Shown piece after piece: positions 25,174 through 33,614 of a DNA stretch of 64,000 nucleotides; position 1 is the first letter of the stretch; every line of letters begins with the position of its first letter. The notes below the pieces were generated by a model, which saw only the letters and a list, made by a program, of their open reading frames with translations, was not told where the DNA came from and ran no database searches. The translations under genes and the position numbers were made by a program. This stretch comes from Actinacidiphila guanduensis (GTDB lineage: Bacteria > Actinomycetota > Actinomycetes > Streptomycetales > Streptomycetaceae): NCBI RefSeq assembly GCF_900103985.1, contig NZ_FNIE01000004.1, forward strand, positions 62,001 through 126,000. Reading direction: 5' to 3'.

Positions 25174-26208
25174 TCAGAAGCCCGTCAGCGTGGTCTTGCC
25201 GATGGTGGAGCCCGACTCCTGGAGGCGGTGGGCCTCGCGGAGGTTGGCGGCCGTGATGGGGCCGAGGTCGCGGGTGGCCGTGGTGGTGAGGACGCCGGCG
25301 TCGGCGAGGCGGGCGACCCGGGTGAGGATGCGGTGCTGGCGGTCCAGGTCAGGGGTCCGGAACAGGGAGCGGGTGAACATGAACTCCCAGTGGAAGGAGA
25401 TGCCCTTGGGCTTCAGGACGCCGACCGGCAGGGAGTCGTGGTCGTCGATGGCCACGATGCTGCCGAAGGGGTTGAGCGCTTCGGCGTAGGCGGGCAGGTT
25501 GCGGTCGGTGCCGGCGGTGCTGAAGACGTGGTCGAGGCCGCGCGGCGCCACCTCGGCCAGCTGCGGGGCCAGCGGCTTGTGGTGGTCCACGACGTGCTCG
25601 GCGCCCATGCGGCGGGCGAACTCGACCGTCTCCGGGCGCGAGGCGGTGCCGATCACGGTCAGGCCGGTCAGGGCGCGGGCGAGCTGGGCGACGAAGGAGC
25701 CGACGCCGCCGGCGGCAGCGGTGACCAGCAGGGCGCCCTCCTGGTCCAGGGCGCCGGTGTGCAGGCCGAGGCGTTCGAAGAGGCCCTCCCACGCGGTGAG
25801 CGCGGTCAGCGGCAGCGCGGCGGCCTCGGTGAAGGAGAGCTTCGCGGGCTTGCGGGCGACCACGCGCTCGTCCACGGCGTGGTAGCGGGCGTTGGTGCCG
25901 GGCCGGTTCAGGGCGCCCGCGTAGTAGACCTCGTCGCCCACCGCGAACAGCTCGACCTCGGCGCCGACGGCGACGACCGTGCCGGCCGCGTCCCAGCCCA
26001 GCACCTTGGGCTGCCCGCCCTCGGGGTCGCCGCTCTGGCGGACCTTGTAGTCGACGGGGTTGACGGCGACGGCCTCGATGCGGACCAGCAGGTCGCGCGG
26101 CCCGGGCTGCGGCACGGGCAGCTCGATGTCGAGCAGGCTCTCCGGGTCGTCGACGGGCAGGCTGCGGCGGTAGGCGACCGCGGGCATCGTGGTCGGGATC
26201 TCGCTCAT
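25174..26208 (-). CDS. zinc-type alcohol dehydrogenase family (quinone-reductase-like) protein
   Basis: 344 residues of the MDR superfamily. GroES-like N-domain: PRDLLVRIEAVAVNPVDYKV and KVLGWDAAGTVVAVGAE. Nucleotide domain: LLVTAAAGGVGSFVAQLARA, with VVDHHKPLAPQL after it. Zinc-binding cysteines are lacking, as in the zinc-binding-dehydrogenase-like quinone oxidoreductases usually paired with HxlR regulators. Divergent from the HxlR gene, with a strong palindrome between them. Likely role is NADPH-dependent reduction of electrophilic carbonyls or quinones (inference). Confidence 0.88.
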   Translation of the reverse strand: MSEIPTTMPAVAYRRSLPVDDPESLLDIELPVPQPGPRDLLVRIEAVAVNPVDYKVRQSGDPEGGQPKVLGWDAAGTVVAVGAEVELFAVGDEVYYAGALNRPGTNARYHAVDERVVARKPAKLSFTEAAALPLTALTAWEGLFERLGLHTGALDQEGALLVTAAAGGVGSFVAQLARALTGLTVIGTASRPETVEFARRMGAEHVVDHHKPLAPQLAEVAPRGLDHVFSTAGTDRNLPAYAEALNPFGSIVAIDDHDSLPVGVLKPKGISFHWEFMFTRSLFRTPDLDRQHRILTRVARLADAGVLTTTATRDLGPITAANLREAHRLQESGSTIGKTTLTGF

Positions 26209-26310
26209 GGGGTGCGGCTTCCTGGTCAATGGGCGGTACGGGCGGCGGGCGGCCGGCGCCCGCTCGCAGGCGACGGTACGCAACGGACGGTGGTTACCCG
26301 CAAGATCTCC

Positions 26311-26329
26311 TGGTACCCATTGGGTACCA
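26311..26329. promoter_or_regulatory. HxlR operator
   Basis: TGGTACCCA and TGGGTACCA are inverted around one T: a perfect 9-bp-arm palindrome that ends nine bases before the HxlR ATG. A bound dimer would block the regulator's own start and probably the divergent promoter. Confidence 0.75.
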
Positions 26330-26337
26330 TGGCAGTC

Positions 26338-26709
26338 ATGACGACAGCGGCCGACACGTCCGAGGAGGGCTGCGGGGACGCCAGGAGCGTGTACCGCGCG
26401 GCCTGCCCGTGCCGCGACATGCTCGACCTGCTGGCCAACAAGTGGAGCGCGCTGGCGCTCGGCGCCCTGGAGGACGGCCCGCGGCGCTTCGGCGCCCTGC
26501 GCACCCGGCTGCAGGGGGTGAGCCCCAAGGTGCTCACCCAGACGCTGCGCCGCTTGGAGGAGCACGGCCTGGTCGACCGCACGGTGTACGCGGAGGTGCC
26601 GGCGCGGGTCGAGTACCGCCTCACGCCGCTCGGCGCGGACGCGTGCGCGCCGCTTGCCCACCTGCGCTCGTGGGTGGAGCAGAACATCGACCGCTTTCCC
26701 GGCGGCTGA
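26338..26709 (+). CDS. HxlR-family transcriptional regulator
   Basis: 123 residues. The family signature is complete: CPCRDMLDLLANKWSALAL (with CPxxxxLDLL-type cysteine start), RFGALRTRLQGVSPKVLTQT, LRRLEEHGLVDRTVYAEVP and VEYRLTPLG. HxlR proteins are small winged-helix dimers that often sense aldehydes or diamide through a conserved cysteine, here Cys23/Cys25. An in-frame ATG nine bases upstream overlaps the operator; neither has a clear ribosome site, suggesting a leaderless mRNA. It probably controls the divergent MDR gene. Confidence 0.9.
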   Translation: MTTAADTSEEGCGDARSVYRAACPCRDMLDLLANKWSALALGALEDGPRRFGALRTRLQGVSPKVLTQTLRRLEEHGLVDRTVYAEVPARVEYRLTPLGADACAPLAHLRSWVEQNIDRFPGG

Positions 26710-26724
26710 ACCCGCAGTGGAGGG

Positions 26725-27660
26725 TCACCCGGGGCCCTCGCTCGCGGCGGCGAGCAGCGGCACGAGGACGTCGCTGACGGGGGTGGGGATCCCATGCCGC
26801 CTGCCGAGCCGCTGGACGACGCCGTTGCGGACGTCCCATTCGAGCGGCCGCCCGGCCTCGCGGTCGGCCAGGATCGAGGTGCCCAGGTCCCGGGGGAAGG
26901 CGCGGAACGTCTCCAGGACCGCCGCCGCGTCCGTGTCGTCCAGGGCCGCGCCCTCCGCTCGCGCCACGGCGAGGCATTCGCGGAGGTAATCGGACGTCAG
27001 CCGGCCGATGTCGGCCCGCTGGAACATGCCCGCCCGGCGGCCCGCGAGGACCATCAGCCCGGCCACGGCGTTCTGCAGCAGCTTGCGCCACGCCTCCGTG
27101 ACGAAGTCCGCCGAGGTGTCCACGGCGCAGCGGCTGCCGGCCAGGGCGCGCAGGACGACGTCGGCGGCGGGCACCTCGGGCAGGGTGAGGCGCGCGCGGC
27201 CGCGCAGCCGCACCGCGCCGTCGGGCAGTGTCTGGGCGGGGAACCAGACGACGGCCGGGACGACGTGGCCGTGGGGCAGGAGCCCGGCGAGGCCCTGCTC
27301 CTGCTCGACGCCGTTCTGGAGCACGCAGACCACCGTGCGGGGTGCGCACAGCGCCTCCAGCCAGCCGGCGGCGGCCTGCGTCTGCGTCGTCTTCACCGCG
27401 AGGAAGACCAGGTCGACGGTTCCGGGTGCGCCGCCGGGGTCCGCGCGCACCGGTCCCGGCACGACGACGGCGTCGTCCCCGTCGCGCAGTTCGACGTGGT
27501 CGCGGGCCGTGCGGCCGCACAGCACCGGGTGCGCTCCCCTCTCGTGCAGCGCGGCGGCGATCGTCGTGCCGATGGCGCCAGGGCCGACGACCGCCACGGT
27601 CGGACGCCGATCACCCGTGCCCGGCGAGGTGTTCTGTTCTGCCGTCTTCTTCTCTGCCAT
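26725..27660 (-). CDS. ketopantoate-reductase-like (PanE family) protein
   Basis: 311 residues. Cofactor motif VVGPGAIGTTIAAALHERG near residue 24, then FLAVKTTQTQAAAG, VLQNGVEQEQGL, the catalytic KLLQNAVAGLMVL lysine/asparagine helix and TSILADREAGRPLEWDVRNG. All family key residues are present. PanE reduces 2-ketopantoate to pantoate in CoA synthesis, but stand-alone paralogs in actinomycetes often have other 2-oxoacid substrates. It is divergent from the RpiR/DMT pair, with 53 bases between starts. Confidence 0.82.
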   Translation of the reverse strand: MAEKKTAEQNTSPGTGDRRPTVAVVGPGAIGTTIAAALHERGAHPVLCGRTARDHVELRDGDDAVVVPGPVRADPGGAPGTVDLVFLAVKTTQTQAAAGWLEALCAPRTVVCVLQNGVEQEQGLAGLLPHGHVVPAVVWFPAQTLPDGAVRLRGRARLTLPEVPAADVVLRALAGSRCAVDTSADFVTEAWRKLLQNAVAGLMVLAGRRAGMFQRADIGRLTSDYLRECLAVARAEGAALDDTDAAAVLETFRAFPRDLGTSILADREAGRPLEWDVRNGVVQRLGRRHGIPTPVSDVLVPLLAAASEGPG

Positions 27661-27713
27661 CCCACGAGGTTACGCTGTTACGAGAAACCGGCAAGGAAGG
27701 TAACTGCGTTTAC

Positions 27714-28565
27714 ATGGACGACTCCCTCGCGAAATGGCTCGGCAGCGTCCAGGCGCGCGCCGGCGGGCTGGCTCCCAGCGAAGCGAGCGTGGTGCACCTC
27801 CTGCTGGAGGACCCGCTGTTCGTCGGCAGCGCGACCACGGCGCAGGTCGCCGCCCGGGCGGGGGTGTCGGCGCCGAGCGTGGTCCGCGCGGCCCGCGCGC
27901 TGGGCCTCGGCGGGTTCGCCGACCTCAAGCTCGAGATCGCCCGCGCCCGGGGCACCACGGACTTCTTCGACCCCTCGCCCGCTCTGGGCCCGGACGCGAC
28001 GACCCGTACGATCATCGAGGCGTCGGCCCGCGCGGGGCACGACGCCCTCACCGCGCTCAGCGGGGCCCTCGACGCGGACGCGCTGGACGCCGCCGTGGAG
28101 GCGGTGCTGCGGGCCGGGCAGGTGGTCGCCTTCGGGGCGGGGCCGTCGGCGACCGTCGCCGCCGACGCCGTGTTCCGGCTCCGCGTGCTCGGCGCGCGAA
28201 CCGCCGGCATCACCGACCACGAGTCCGCGATGATCGCGATGCGGCTGCTGCGTCCCGGCGATGTCGTCCTCCTCGTCAGTTCGACCGGCCGCACCGCGAC
28301 CACGCTCGCCGTCGCCGACGCCGCGGCCTCCTCCGAGGCGACGCTGGTCGCCATCACGAACCAGTACGGCACGCCGCTGACCGACCTCGCCGGCATCGTC
28401 CTGGCCGTCGGCGGCGCGCCGCTGACGGAGCAGATGGCCGCCGCCGGCAGCCGTATCGCCCACCTCGCGGTCCTCGACGCCCTCGCGGCCGCGATCGCGA
28501 TCCGGGACCCGGACCGCAGGCGCCGGGCGCAGTACGCGGGCATCGACCTGCCCGACCTCGGCTGA
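27714..28565 (+). CDS. MurR/RpiR-family regulator
   Basis: 283 residues. N-terminal helix-turn-helix (ATTAQVAARAGVSAPSVVRA, about 41-60) joined to a SIS sugar-phosphate domain (about 125-255: QVVAFGAGPSATVAADAVF, LVSSTGRTATTLAVADAA). RpiR members sense phosphosugars or amino-sugar derivatives. Its ATG is preceded by AAGGAAGG, and direct copies of GTTACG lie at 27669-27682 in the divergent gap, a possible operator. It is followed after nine bases by a DMT transporter, so it likely controls that transporter and the divergent PanE-like gene. Confidence 0.87.
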   Translation: MDDSLAKWLGSVQARAGGLAPSEASVVHLLLEDPLFVGSATTAQVAARAGVSAPSVVRAARALGLGGFADLKLEIARARGTTDFFDPSPALGPDATTRTIIEASARAGHDALTALSGALDADALDAAVEAVLRAGQVVAFGAGPSATVAADAVFRLRVLGARTAGITDHESAMIAMRLLRPGDVVLLVSSTGRTATTLAVADAAASSEATLVAITNQYGTPLTDLAGIVLAVGGAPLTEQMAAAGSRIAHLAVLDALAAAIAIRDPDRRRRAQYAGIDLPDLG

Positions 28566-28574
28566 GCGGGGCCG

Positions 28575-29429
28575 ATGCAGCCCGGCACCGCAGCCCTCGT
28601 CCTCGTCGCCGCCGCGTGCCACGCGGTGTGGAACACCGCCTCCAAGTACAAGCGGGGCGACACGGTCCTGTTCGTCTGGGCCTACGCGATCGCCTCGGCC
28701 GCGCTCTTCCTCCCGCTGGGCGCCGTGTCCGTCGCGACCGGCGCGCAGCGCCTCGACTGGCGACTCGCGGCCGGCTGCGCGGTCTCCGCCGCCTTGCACC
28801 TGACGTACTCGCTGACGCTGCAGACCGGCTACGACCGCGCCGAACTCGGCGTCGTCTACCCGGTCGCGCGCGGCACCGGCCCCGTGCTCACCATGCTCGG
28901 CGCGCTGCTCGTGCTGGGCGAACACATCACCGGCACGGCGGCGGCCGGCGCCGGGCTCGTCGTCGGCGGCATCCTCGTCGTCACCGGCAACCCCTTCGGC
29001 CACCGCAACCCGCTGCCCGGCATCGCCTGGGGGGCCGCGACCGGCGCGACCATCGTCGCCTACACCCTCTGGGACAGCGACAGCATCACCGCCCTGCACC
29101 TCGACCCCGTCGCGTACTACGTCGGCACGATGCTGCTGCAGACCCTGATACTCCTGCCGCGGGGCCTCGCCCGGCGCAGGGAACTCGCGGCCGAGGTCCG
29201 CACGGACGTGGTGCCGATCCTCGTGATCGCGGTGCTCTCGCCGGTCGCCTACATCCTCGTCCTCGTCGCGATGCGCAGCGCCCCCGTCGCCCTCGTCGCG
29301 CCGCTGCGCGAGTCGTCCATCGTCCTGGGCTCGCTGCTCGCCTGGCGGCTCTTCGACGAGGGCGGCCTTCCCCGCCGGCTCGCCGGTGCCGTGATCGTCC
29401 TCGCCGGCATCGCAGCGATCAGCCTGTGA
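28575..29429 (+). CDS. EamA/DMT-family transporter
   Basis: 284 residues and about 9-10 membrane helices in two EamA repeats: ACHAVWNTASKYKRGDTVL starts the first, LPGIAWGAATGATIVAYTLW the second. The second repeat ends with SAPVALVAPLRESSIVLGSL and GAVIVLAGIAAISL. DMT proteins move small metabolites across the plasma membrane. Nine bases separate it from the RpiR-type gene, indicating co-transcription and probably a sugar-related substrate. Confidence 0.87.
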   Translation: MQPGTAALVLVAAACHAVWNTASKYKRGDTVLFVWAYAIASAALFLPLGAVSVATGAQRLDWRLAAGCAVSAALHLTYSLTLQTGYDRAELGVVYPVARGTGPVLTMLGALLVLGEHITGTAAAGAGLVVGGILVVTGNPFGHRNPLPGIAWGAATGATIVAYTLWDSDSITALHLDPVAYYVGTMLLQTLILLPRGLARRRELAAEVRTDVVPILVIAVLSPVAYILVLVAMRSAPVALVAPLRESSIVLGSLLAWRLFDEGGLPRRLAGAVIVLAGIAAISL

Positions 29430-29450
29430 CGGGGGTGAACTGCGGCCCGG

Positions 29451-30194
29451 TCAGCGGGACTTGGCGGCCAGCCAGTCGCGGTAGCGGGTGGGCGCGAGGT
29501 GGGCGTCCGGGCCCGCGATCAGGACATCGCCCTCGACGACCGCGAACAGGCCCGCGGTGGGGTCGGTGACGACCGGGCGCTCGTCGTGCCCGGCGGCCAG
29601 GGTGATCCGGCCGAGTTCGTCCAGCGGGAAGACCTCGGGCCCGGCGATCTCGCGGATGCCGCCGAGCGGGGCGCCGGTGGCGACCTCCGCGACCGCGGCG
29701 GCCACGTCGGCGGCGGCGATCGGCTGGATGCGGGTGGCGGGCAGCCGGACGGTGTTCTCGTCGGAGGTCCAGGACATGGTCGCGTCCATGAACTCGAAGA
29801 ACTGGGTGGCCCGGACGATCGAGTACGGGGTAGGGCCCTGCCGCAGCAACTCCTCCTGGAGCGTCTTGGCCCGGTAGTAGTCGAGCTGGGGCACCTGGTC
29901 CACGCCGACGATGGACAGGACCACCTGGTGGCGCACGCCGGCCCGCTCGCCCGCGGCCAGCAGGTTCGTCATCGAGGTGCGGAAGAAGTCCAGCGACGCC
30001 TCGTCGAAGGTGGGCGAGTTGGCCAGGTTGACCACGGTGTCGGCGCCCTTGACCGCTTGGTCCAGGCCCTCGCCGGTGAGCAGGTCGACACCGGTGGACG
30101 GTGCCGCGGGGACGGCCTCGTGGCCGGCCCCGGTCAGGATGCGCACCACCTGCGAGCCGATCAGTCCGGTGCCGCCGACGACGGTGAGCTTCAT
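29451..30194 (-). CDS. NmrA-like NAD(P)H-binding oxidoreductase
   Basis: 247 residues. The N-terminus MKLTVVGGTGLIGSQVVRIL is the atypical-SDR nucleotide loop. Later landmarks are VVNLANSPTFDEASLDFF, DYYRAKTLQEELLRQGPTPY (YxxxK-like YRAK) and YSIVRATQFFEFMD. This is the NmrA/HSCARG-like group, which act as reductases or redox sensors. Divergent from an Rrf2 regulator with two tandem operators in the gap, so expression is probably tied to a redox or electrophile signal. Confidence 0.87.
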   Translation of the reverse strand: MKLTVVGGTGLIGSQVVRILTGAGHEAVPAAPSTGVDLLTGEGLDQAVKGADTVVNLANSPTFDEASLDFFRTSMTNLLAAGERAGVRHQVVLSIVGVDQVPQLDYYRAKTLQEELLRQGPTPYSIVRATQFFEFMDATMSWTSDENTVRLPATRIQPIAAADVAAAVAEVATGAPLGGIREIAGPEVFPLDELGRITLAAGHDERPVVTDPTAGLFAVVEGDVLIAGPDAHLAPTRYRDWLAAKSR

Positions 30195-30248
30195 CGCTCT
30201 CCCCTTCTCCCTGTGTGCCGCGCGCCCTGCGACGAGCGGAGCCTTAAC

Positions 30249-30267
30249 CCGGATAATTCTTGTCCGG
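30249..30267. promoter_or_regulatory. Rrf2 operator copy 1
   Basis: CCGGATAATTCTTGTCCGG, an imperfect 19-bp dyad (CGGA...TCCG). Same layout as the copy 27 bp downstream. Confidence 0.65.
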
Positions 30268-30275
30268 AATCATAG

Positions 30276-30294
30276 TCGGATAGTCTGTGTCCGA
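30276..30294. promoter_or_regulatory. Rrf2 operator copy 2
   Basis: TCGGATAGTCTGTGTCCGA, matching copy 1 at 14 of 19 positions and ending 28 bases before the Rrf2 ATG. Tandem sites suggest cooperative binding (inference). Confidence 0.65.
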
Positions 30295-30322
30295 GTCAAC
30301 AGGGAGAGGCCGGGGCGTACGC

Positions 30323-30823
30323 ATGAAGCTGTCAGGCGGGGTCGAGTGGGCGCTGCACTGCTGCGTGGTGCTCACCACGGCGAGCGACCCGGTGCCCGCG
30401 GTGCGCCTGGCCGAGCTGCACGACGTCTCCCCCAGCTACCTGGCCAAGCAGCTCCAGGCGCTCTCCCGCGCGGAGTTGGTCACCTCGGTGCAGGGCAAGG
30501 CGGGCGGCTACGTGCTCACCCGCGCCCCCGAACTGATCACCGTGCTGGACGTCGTCCAAGCGGTGGACGGCCCGCAGCCCGCATTCGTCTGCACCGAGAT
30601 CCGGCAGCGCGGGCCGCTGGCCGCCCACCCCGACCAGTGCACCCGCCCCTGCGCGATCACCCGGGCGATGGCCTCGGCCGAGGCCGCCTGGCGGGCCGCG
30701 TTGCGCGGCATATCCATCGCCGATCTCGCCCGCAGCGTGGACGAGGACTACGGCCCGGTCGCCCTGTCCTCGATCAGCACCTGGCTGGGCAGCGCGCCGC
30801 AGGACCTTACCCCGGACAGCTGA
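30323..30823 (+). CDS. Rrf2-family transcriptional regulator
   Basis: 166 residues. Winged helix with MKLSGGVEWALHCCVVL, LAELHDVSPSYLAKQLQALS and the wing VQGKAGGYVLTRAPELITVL, all typical. Three cysteines at 90, 106 and 110 (CX15CX3C) lie where Rrf2 sensors such as NsrR and IscR hold an iron-sulfur cluster, though the first spacing is longer than in NsrR. It may use a cluster or thiol chemistry. It is divergent from the NmrA-like gene and flanked by two operator copies. Confidence 0.9.
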   Translation: MKLSGGVEWALHCCVVLTTASDPVPAVRLAELHDVSPSYLAKQLQALSRAELVTSVQGKAGGYVLTRAPELITVLDVVQAVDGPQPAFVCTEIRQRGPLAAHPDQCTRPCAITRAMASAEAAWRAALRGISIADLARSVDEDYGPVALSSISTWLGSAPQDLTPDS

Positions 30824-30863
30824 CACCGGTGCGCGAGGCCCCGCGGGCGCGGCGGGCCGCCGG

Positions 30864-31604
30864 CTAGTGGCTCTCCCGGTCCCGCAGCCACTGCCCGAAC
30901 TCGGCGGCGACGATGCGCTCGTCGTGCACGCCGGCCGCGGCGTCGGAGGCGAGCCAGACGATGGGCGGGCCCATCACCGTAGGGCTCAGGAACCCGTCGC
31001 CCTCGGCGGCGACGTCCTCGGGCAGCATCCCGGTGACCGTCGCGCCTCCGGGCAGCAGCAGGTTGACGGTGACGCCCGTGCCCCGCAGGTCGGCCGCCAT
31101 GATGCGGGACAGCGCCTCGCTGCCCGCGCGTGACGGCCCGTAGGGGACGAACCCGGCGCGCTGCATGGTCGAGTGATTCATCGAGATGTTGACGATGCGG
31201 CCACCGCCGGATGCCAGCATCCGGGTCGTGATCTCGCGGGCGACCAGGAAGTAGCCGGTCAAGTTGGTGTCGATCACCGCGCGGAAGGCGTCGGACGGCA
31301 CCTCCCAGAAGCCCTGCGGCTGTGTCATAAAGCGCGGGTTGACCGTGCGCATGCCGATGCCTGCGTTGTTGACCAGCATGTCGACGCCGCCGAGCCGCGA
31401 CCACGCCAGGTCGACGGCCCTGGCCACCGACGACTCGTCGCGCACGTCCATCGCGACGCCGATCGCCCCCGGCAGGTCCGCGGCGACGGACTCCGCGCGC
31501 TCGCCGGAGCGCCCGGTCAGCGCCACGGAGGCCCCCGTCGCGGCCAGGGCGGAGGCCATGGCGAGTCCCAGCCCGCTCGTCCCGCCGGTCACCAGCACCT
31601 TCAT
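30864..31604 (-). CDS. SDR-family protein with YxxxR motif
   Basis: 246 residues. Cofactor loop TGGTSGLGLAMASALA near residue 7, then AMDVRDESSV, NNAGIGMRT and the serine segment GRIVNISMNHSTMQ. Where classical enzymes have YxxxK this one has YGPSR (VPYGPSRAGSEAL); the codon is a clear CGC, so the catalytic lysine is replaced by arginine. The fold is otherwise complete, ending AAEFGQWLRDRESH. It could be a reductase with altered catalysis or a non-catalytic cofactor binder. Convergent with the Rrf2 gene. Confidence 0.87.
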   Translation of the reverse strand: MKVLVTGGTSGLGLAMASALAATGASVALTGRSGERAESVAADLPGAIGVAMDVRDESSVARAVDLAWSRLGGVDMLVNNAGIGMRTVNPRFMTQPQGFWEVPSDAFRAVIDTNLTGYFLVAREITTRMLASGGGRIVNISMNHSTMQRAGFVPYGPSRAGSEALSRIMAADLRGTGVTVNLLLPGGATVTGMLPEDVAAEGDGFLSPTVMGPPIVWLASDAAAGVHDERIVAAEFGQWLRDRESH

Positions 31605-32074
31605 CGGTTCACCTCTGTCCTCGGAATGTCCTGGGAATGCCCTGGGAAACAGCCTGGCCGGGTCGGCGGTCGGGCTCACCTCGGCGGTCACGGCCGCCGT
31701 TCGCGACCGTGGTCCTCGACGGCAGGGCGTACGCAGTGGGCGAACATCCGTGCTCGGAACTCTATGGATTGGAGCGCGCTCGAAGTCAAGCCGCGGCGGC
31801 CGTCGTGACCCGTCCGGGTGCCGCCGGGCCGATCATCGCGCGCGGTCAGCCGACGGCTCCCCGCCGGCCGGGCACGACGGCCGCCCGGATGCCCGGTTGG
31901 ACATATTTCGGGGCGATGTGAGACTGAGGGGGGCACGGCTCCGCCGTCGCGTCACGTAGAGCCCGACCGTGCCGCCCGCCGGGTCCGGTCACCCACCGGT
32001 TCGCGGCGGCGACGGATGAACTCCCTCCCTGCTCCGCAGGGGAACCGCCCCGGGACGCGAAGTGAGGCGATCGG
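31605..32074. other. gap of 470 bp, no gene supported
   Basis: Open frames are present, one reading FATVVLDGRAYAVGE at about 31697-31742 plus, faintly like the start of fumarylacetoacetate hydrolases, but nothing continues it. It must hold the promoters of the SDR and of the flavoprotein. Confidence 0.4.
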
Positions 32075-33175
32075 ATGGACCGGGTTCCTGAAGTGGCCGT
32101 GGTGGGGGCCGGCATCGTCGGACTCTGCACGGCTTATGCGCTGGCCGAGCGCGGAGCGTCGGTGCGGGTCTACGAAAGCGGTGTTCCGGGCCACGGGCAG
32201 TCCAGTGGCCAGTCCCGCATCTTCCGCCACGCGCACGACGACCCCCGCCTGGTCGAGTTCACACGGCAGGGCCGCGCCGTCTGGGACGAGTGGGCCGACC
32301 GGCTGGGCACGGAACTGGTCTCCCGGGACGGGGTGGTCGCCCTGGGCAGCGCCGTTCCCGGGCGACTGCGCATCCTGCAGGACGCCGGCGGCATACCGGT
32401 CAGGACGGTGGACAGCGCGGAACTGCGCGCCCGTATGCCAATGCTGGCGGACTACGAGGGGCCCGCGATGCTGGACGAGGGCGGCGGCGCCATCCGCACG
32501 CGTGCCGCGATCGAGACTCTGGCCGGGGCGCTGGGGGACGCGGTGGTCACCGAGGAGGTCATCTCCGTGCATCCGACGGACCACGGCACGGTGGAAGTGC
32601 TCAGTGCGGCCGGCCGTGAGGAGTACGCGACGGCCGTGGTGTGCGCGGGCCTGCACACGGCGCGGATGGCGCGCGGTGTGGGGCTTTCGCTCCCCGTGCG
32701 GCCGGCCGCCCACGTCCGCCTCACCTTCCAGGTCAGGGGAGCGCCGCCGGAACGGGTCGCGTGCCTGCAGGACAGCAGCGGCGACTTCGGCGAGACCGGT
32801 GTCTACGCGGCCCCCTACCCGGGCAACGGCCGGTACGCCGTGGGCCTGAGCCAAACGGTGGAAGTGCGCGAGGACGGCAGCTTCGCGGACCCGGGCGAAC
32901 TGGTGGCGCTCAACGAGCGCGCCCGCGCATACGTCTCCCGCGCGCTGCCCGGCCTCGATCCCGAGCCGGTGGAGTACCTGCACTGCTGGGTGACGAGCCT
33001 GCCGTGGAGCGAGGACGGCATGGCGGTCTGGGAAGCCGACGGGATCTTCTTCGCCGCCGGGCACAACCTGTTCAAGCAGGCGCCCCGGCTGGGGCGGGCG
33101 CTGGCCGGCGCGGCCTTGGGCGAGGGGCTGGAGGACGACCTGCGTCCGGCGGCGGAACTCGGCCGGCCCCGCTGA
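32075..33175 (+). CDS. FAD-dependent amine oxidase, sarcosine-oxidase-like
   Basis: 366 residues of the DAO family. Dinucleotide motif EVAVVGAGIVGLCTAYALA at residues 6-24, ribose-binding glutamate in VRVYE, the SGQSRIFRHAHDDPRLV segment of monomeric sarcosine/N-methyl-tryptophan oxidases and the C-terminal ADGIFFAAGHNLFKQAPRLG. A cysteine in LHCWVTSLPWSEDG sits where monomeric sarcosine oxidase links FAD covalently. It probably oxidises an N-methyl or cyclic amino acid, releasing H2O2. Monocistronic. Confidence 0.85.
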   Translation: MDRVPEVAVVGAGIVGLCTAYALAERGASVRVYESGVPGHGQSSGQSRIFRHAHDDPRLVEFTRQGRAVWDEWADRLGTELVSRDGVVALGSAVPGRLRILQDAGGIPVRTVDSAELRARMPMLADYEGPAMLDEGGGAIRTRAAIETLAGALGDAVVTEEVISVHPTDHGTVEVLSAAGREEYATAVVCAGLHTARMARGVGLSLPVRPAAHVRLTFQVRGAPPERVACLQDSSGDFGETGVYAAPYPGNGRYAVGLSQTVEVREDGSFADPGELVALNERARAYVSRALPGLDPEPVEYLHCWVTSLPWSEDGMAVWEADGIFFAAGHNLFKQAPRLGRALAGAALGEGLEDDLRPAAELGRPR

Positions 33176-33192
33176 ACGCCCCGGAGGTCGGC

Positions 33193-33309
33193 GCGCAGCC
33201 GGGATCCTCGGGCAGAAACACGCCGACCACGCCGATGTCGCCGGTGAACCTGACCGAGTCGATCAGCGCGTTGACCGTGAGGCCGGCGTCCTCGTGCCCT
33301 TCGGCTGCC
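33193..33309 (-). pseudogene. scrap of a glutathione-independent formaldehyde dehydrogenase
   Basis: On the minus strand the short segment AEGHEDAGLTVNALIDSV followed by RFTGDIGVVGVFLPEDPG matches the middle-to-late part of zinc-dependent FDH/alcohol dehydrogenases. Nothing before or after it belongs to the family, so fewer than 40 residues of a roughly 390-residue enzyme remain. The rest of the 33176-33614 gap shows only the ribosome site for the gene at 33615. Confidence 0.6.
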
Positions 33310-33614
33310 CGGCGCCCTGGCCGCGAAACAGCCGCGTACCGGCCGATCAGGGCTTTTTCAACGGCTCACAGAATTGACTCCGCCGCGGTGCCGGTGGGAC
33401 GGCCCGCGGCGGCCATGAACACCCGTACCCGCGAGCGAATTGCGGTTCTGTTCGCAGCGGGCCGCTCCCGGGCGGCCGGGCCCGGACTCCGGGAAGGGGT
33501 CCCGCCGGCCCGCCGTCGTACGCCCGAGGGGCACCGTGCCTCGGCGGTACGGTGGAAAGCCGGGGCAGGAAGCCCGGCTTTTCCGGACCAGGCCGCGCAG
33601 GAGGTTTTCCGGCG

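Noticed and set aside
31682-31921. Frame opening FATVVLDGRAYAVGE, like fumarylacetoacetate hydrolase N-termini
   Set aside because: The resemblance covers about 12 residues only and nothing downstream supports the family.
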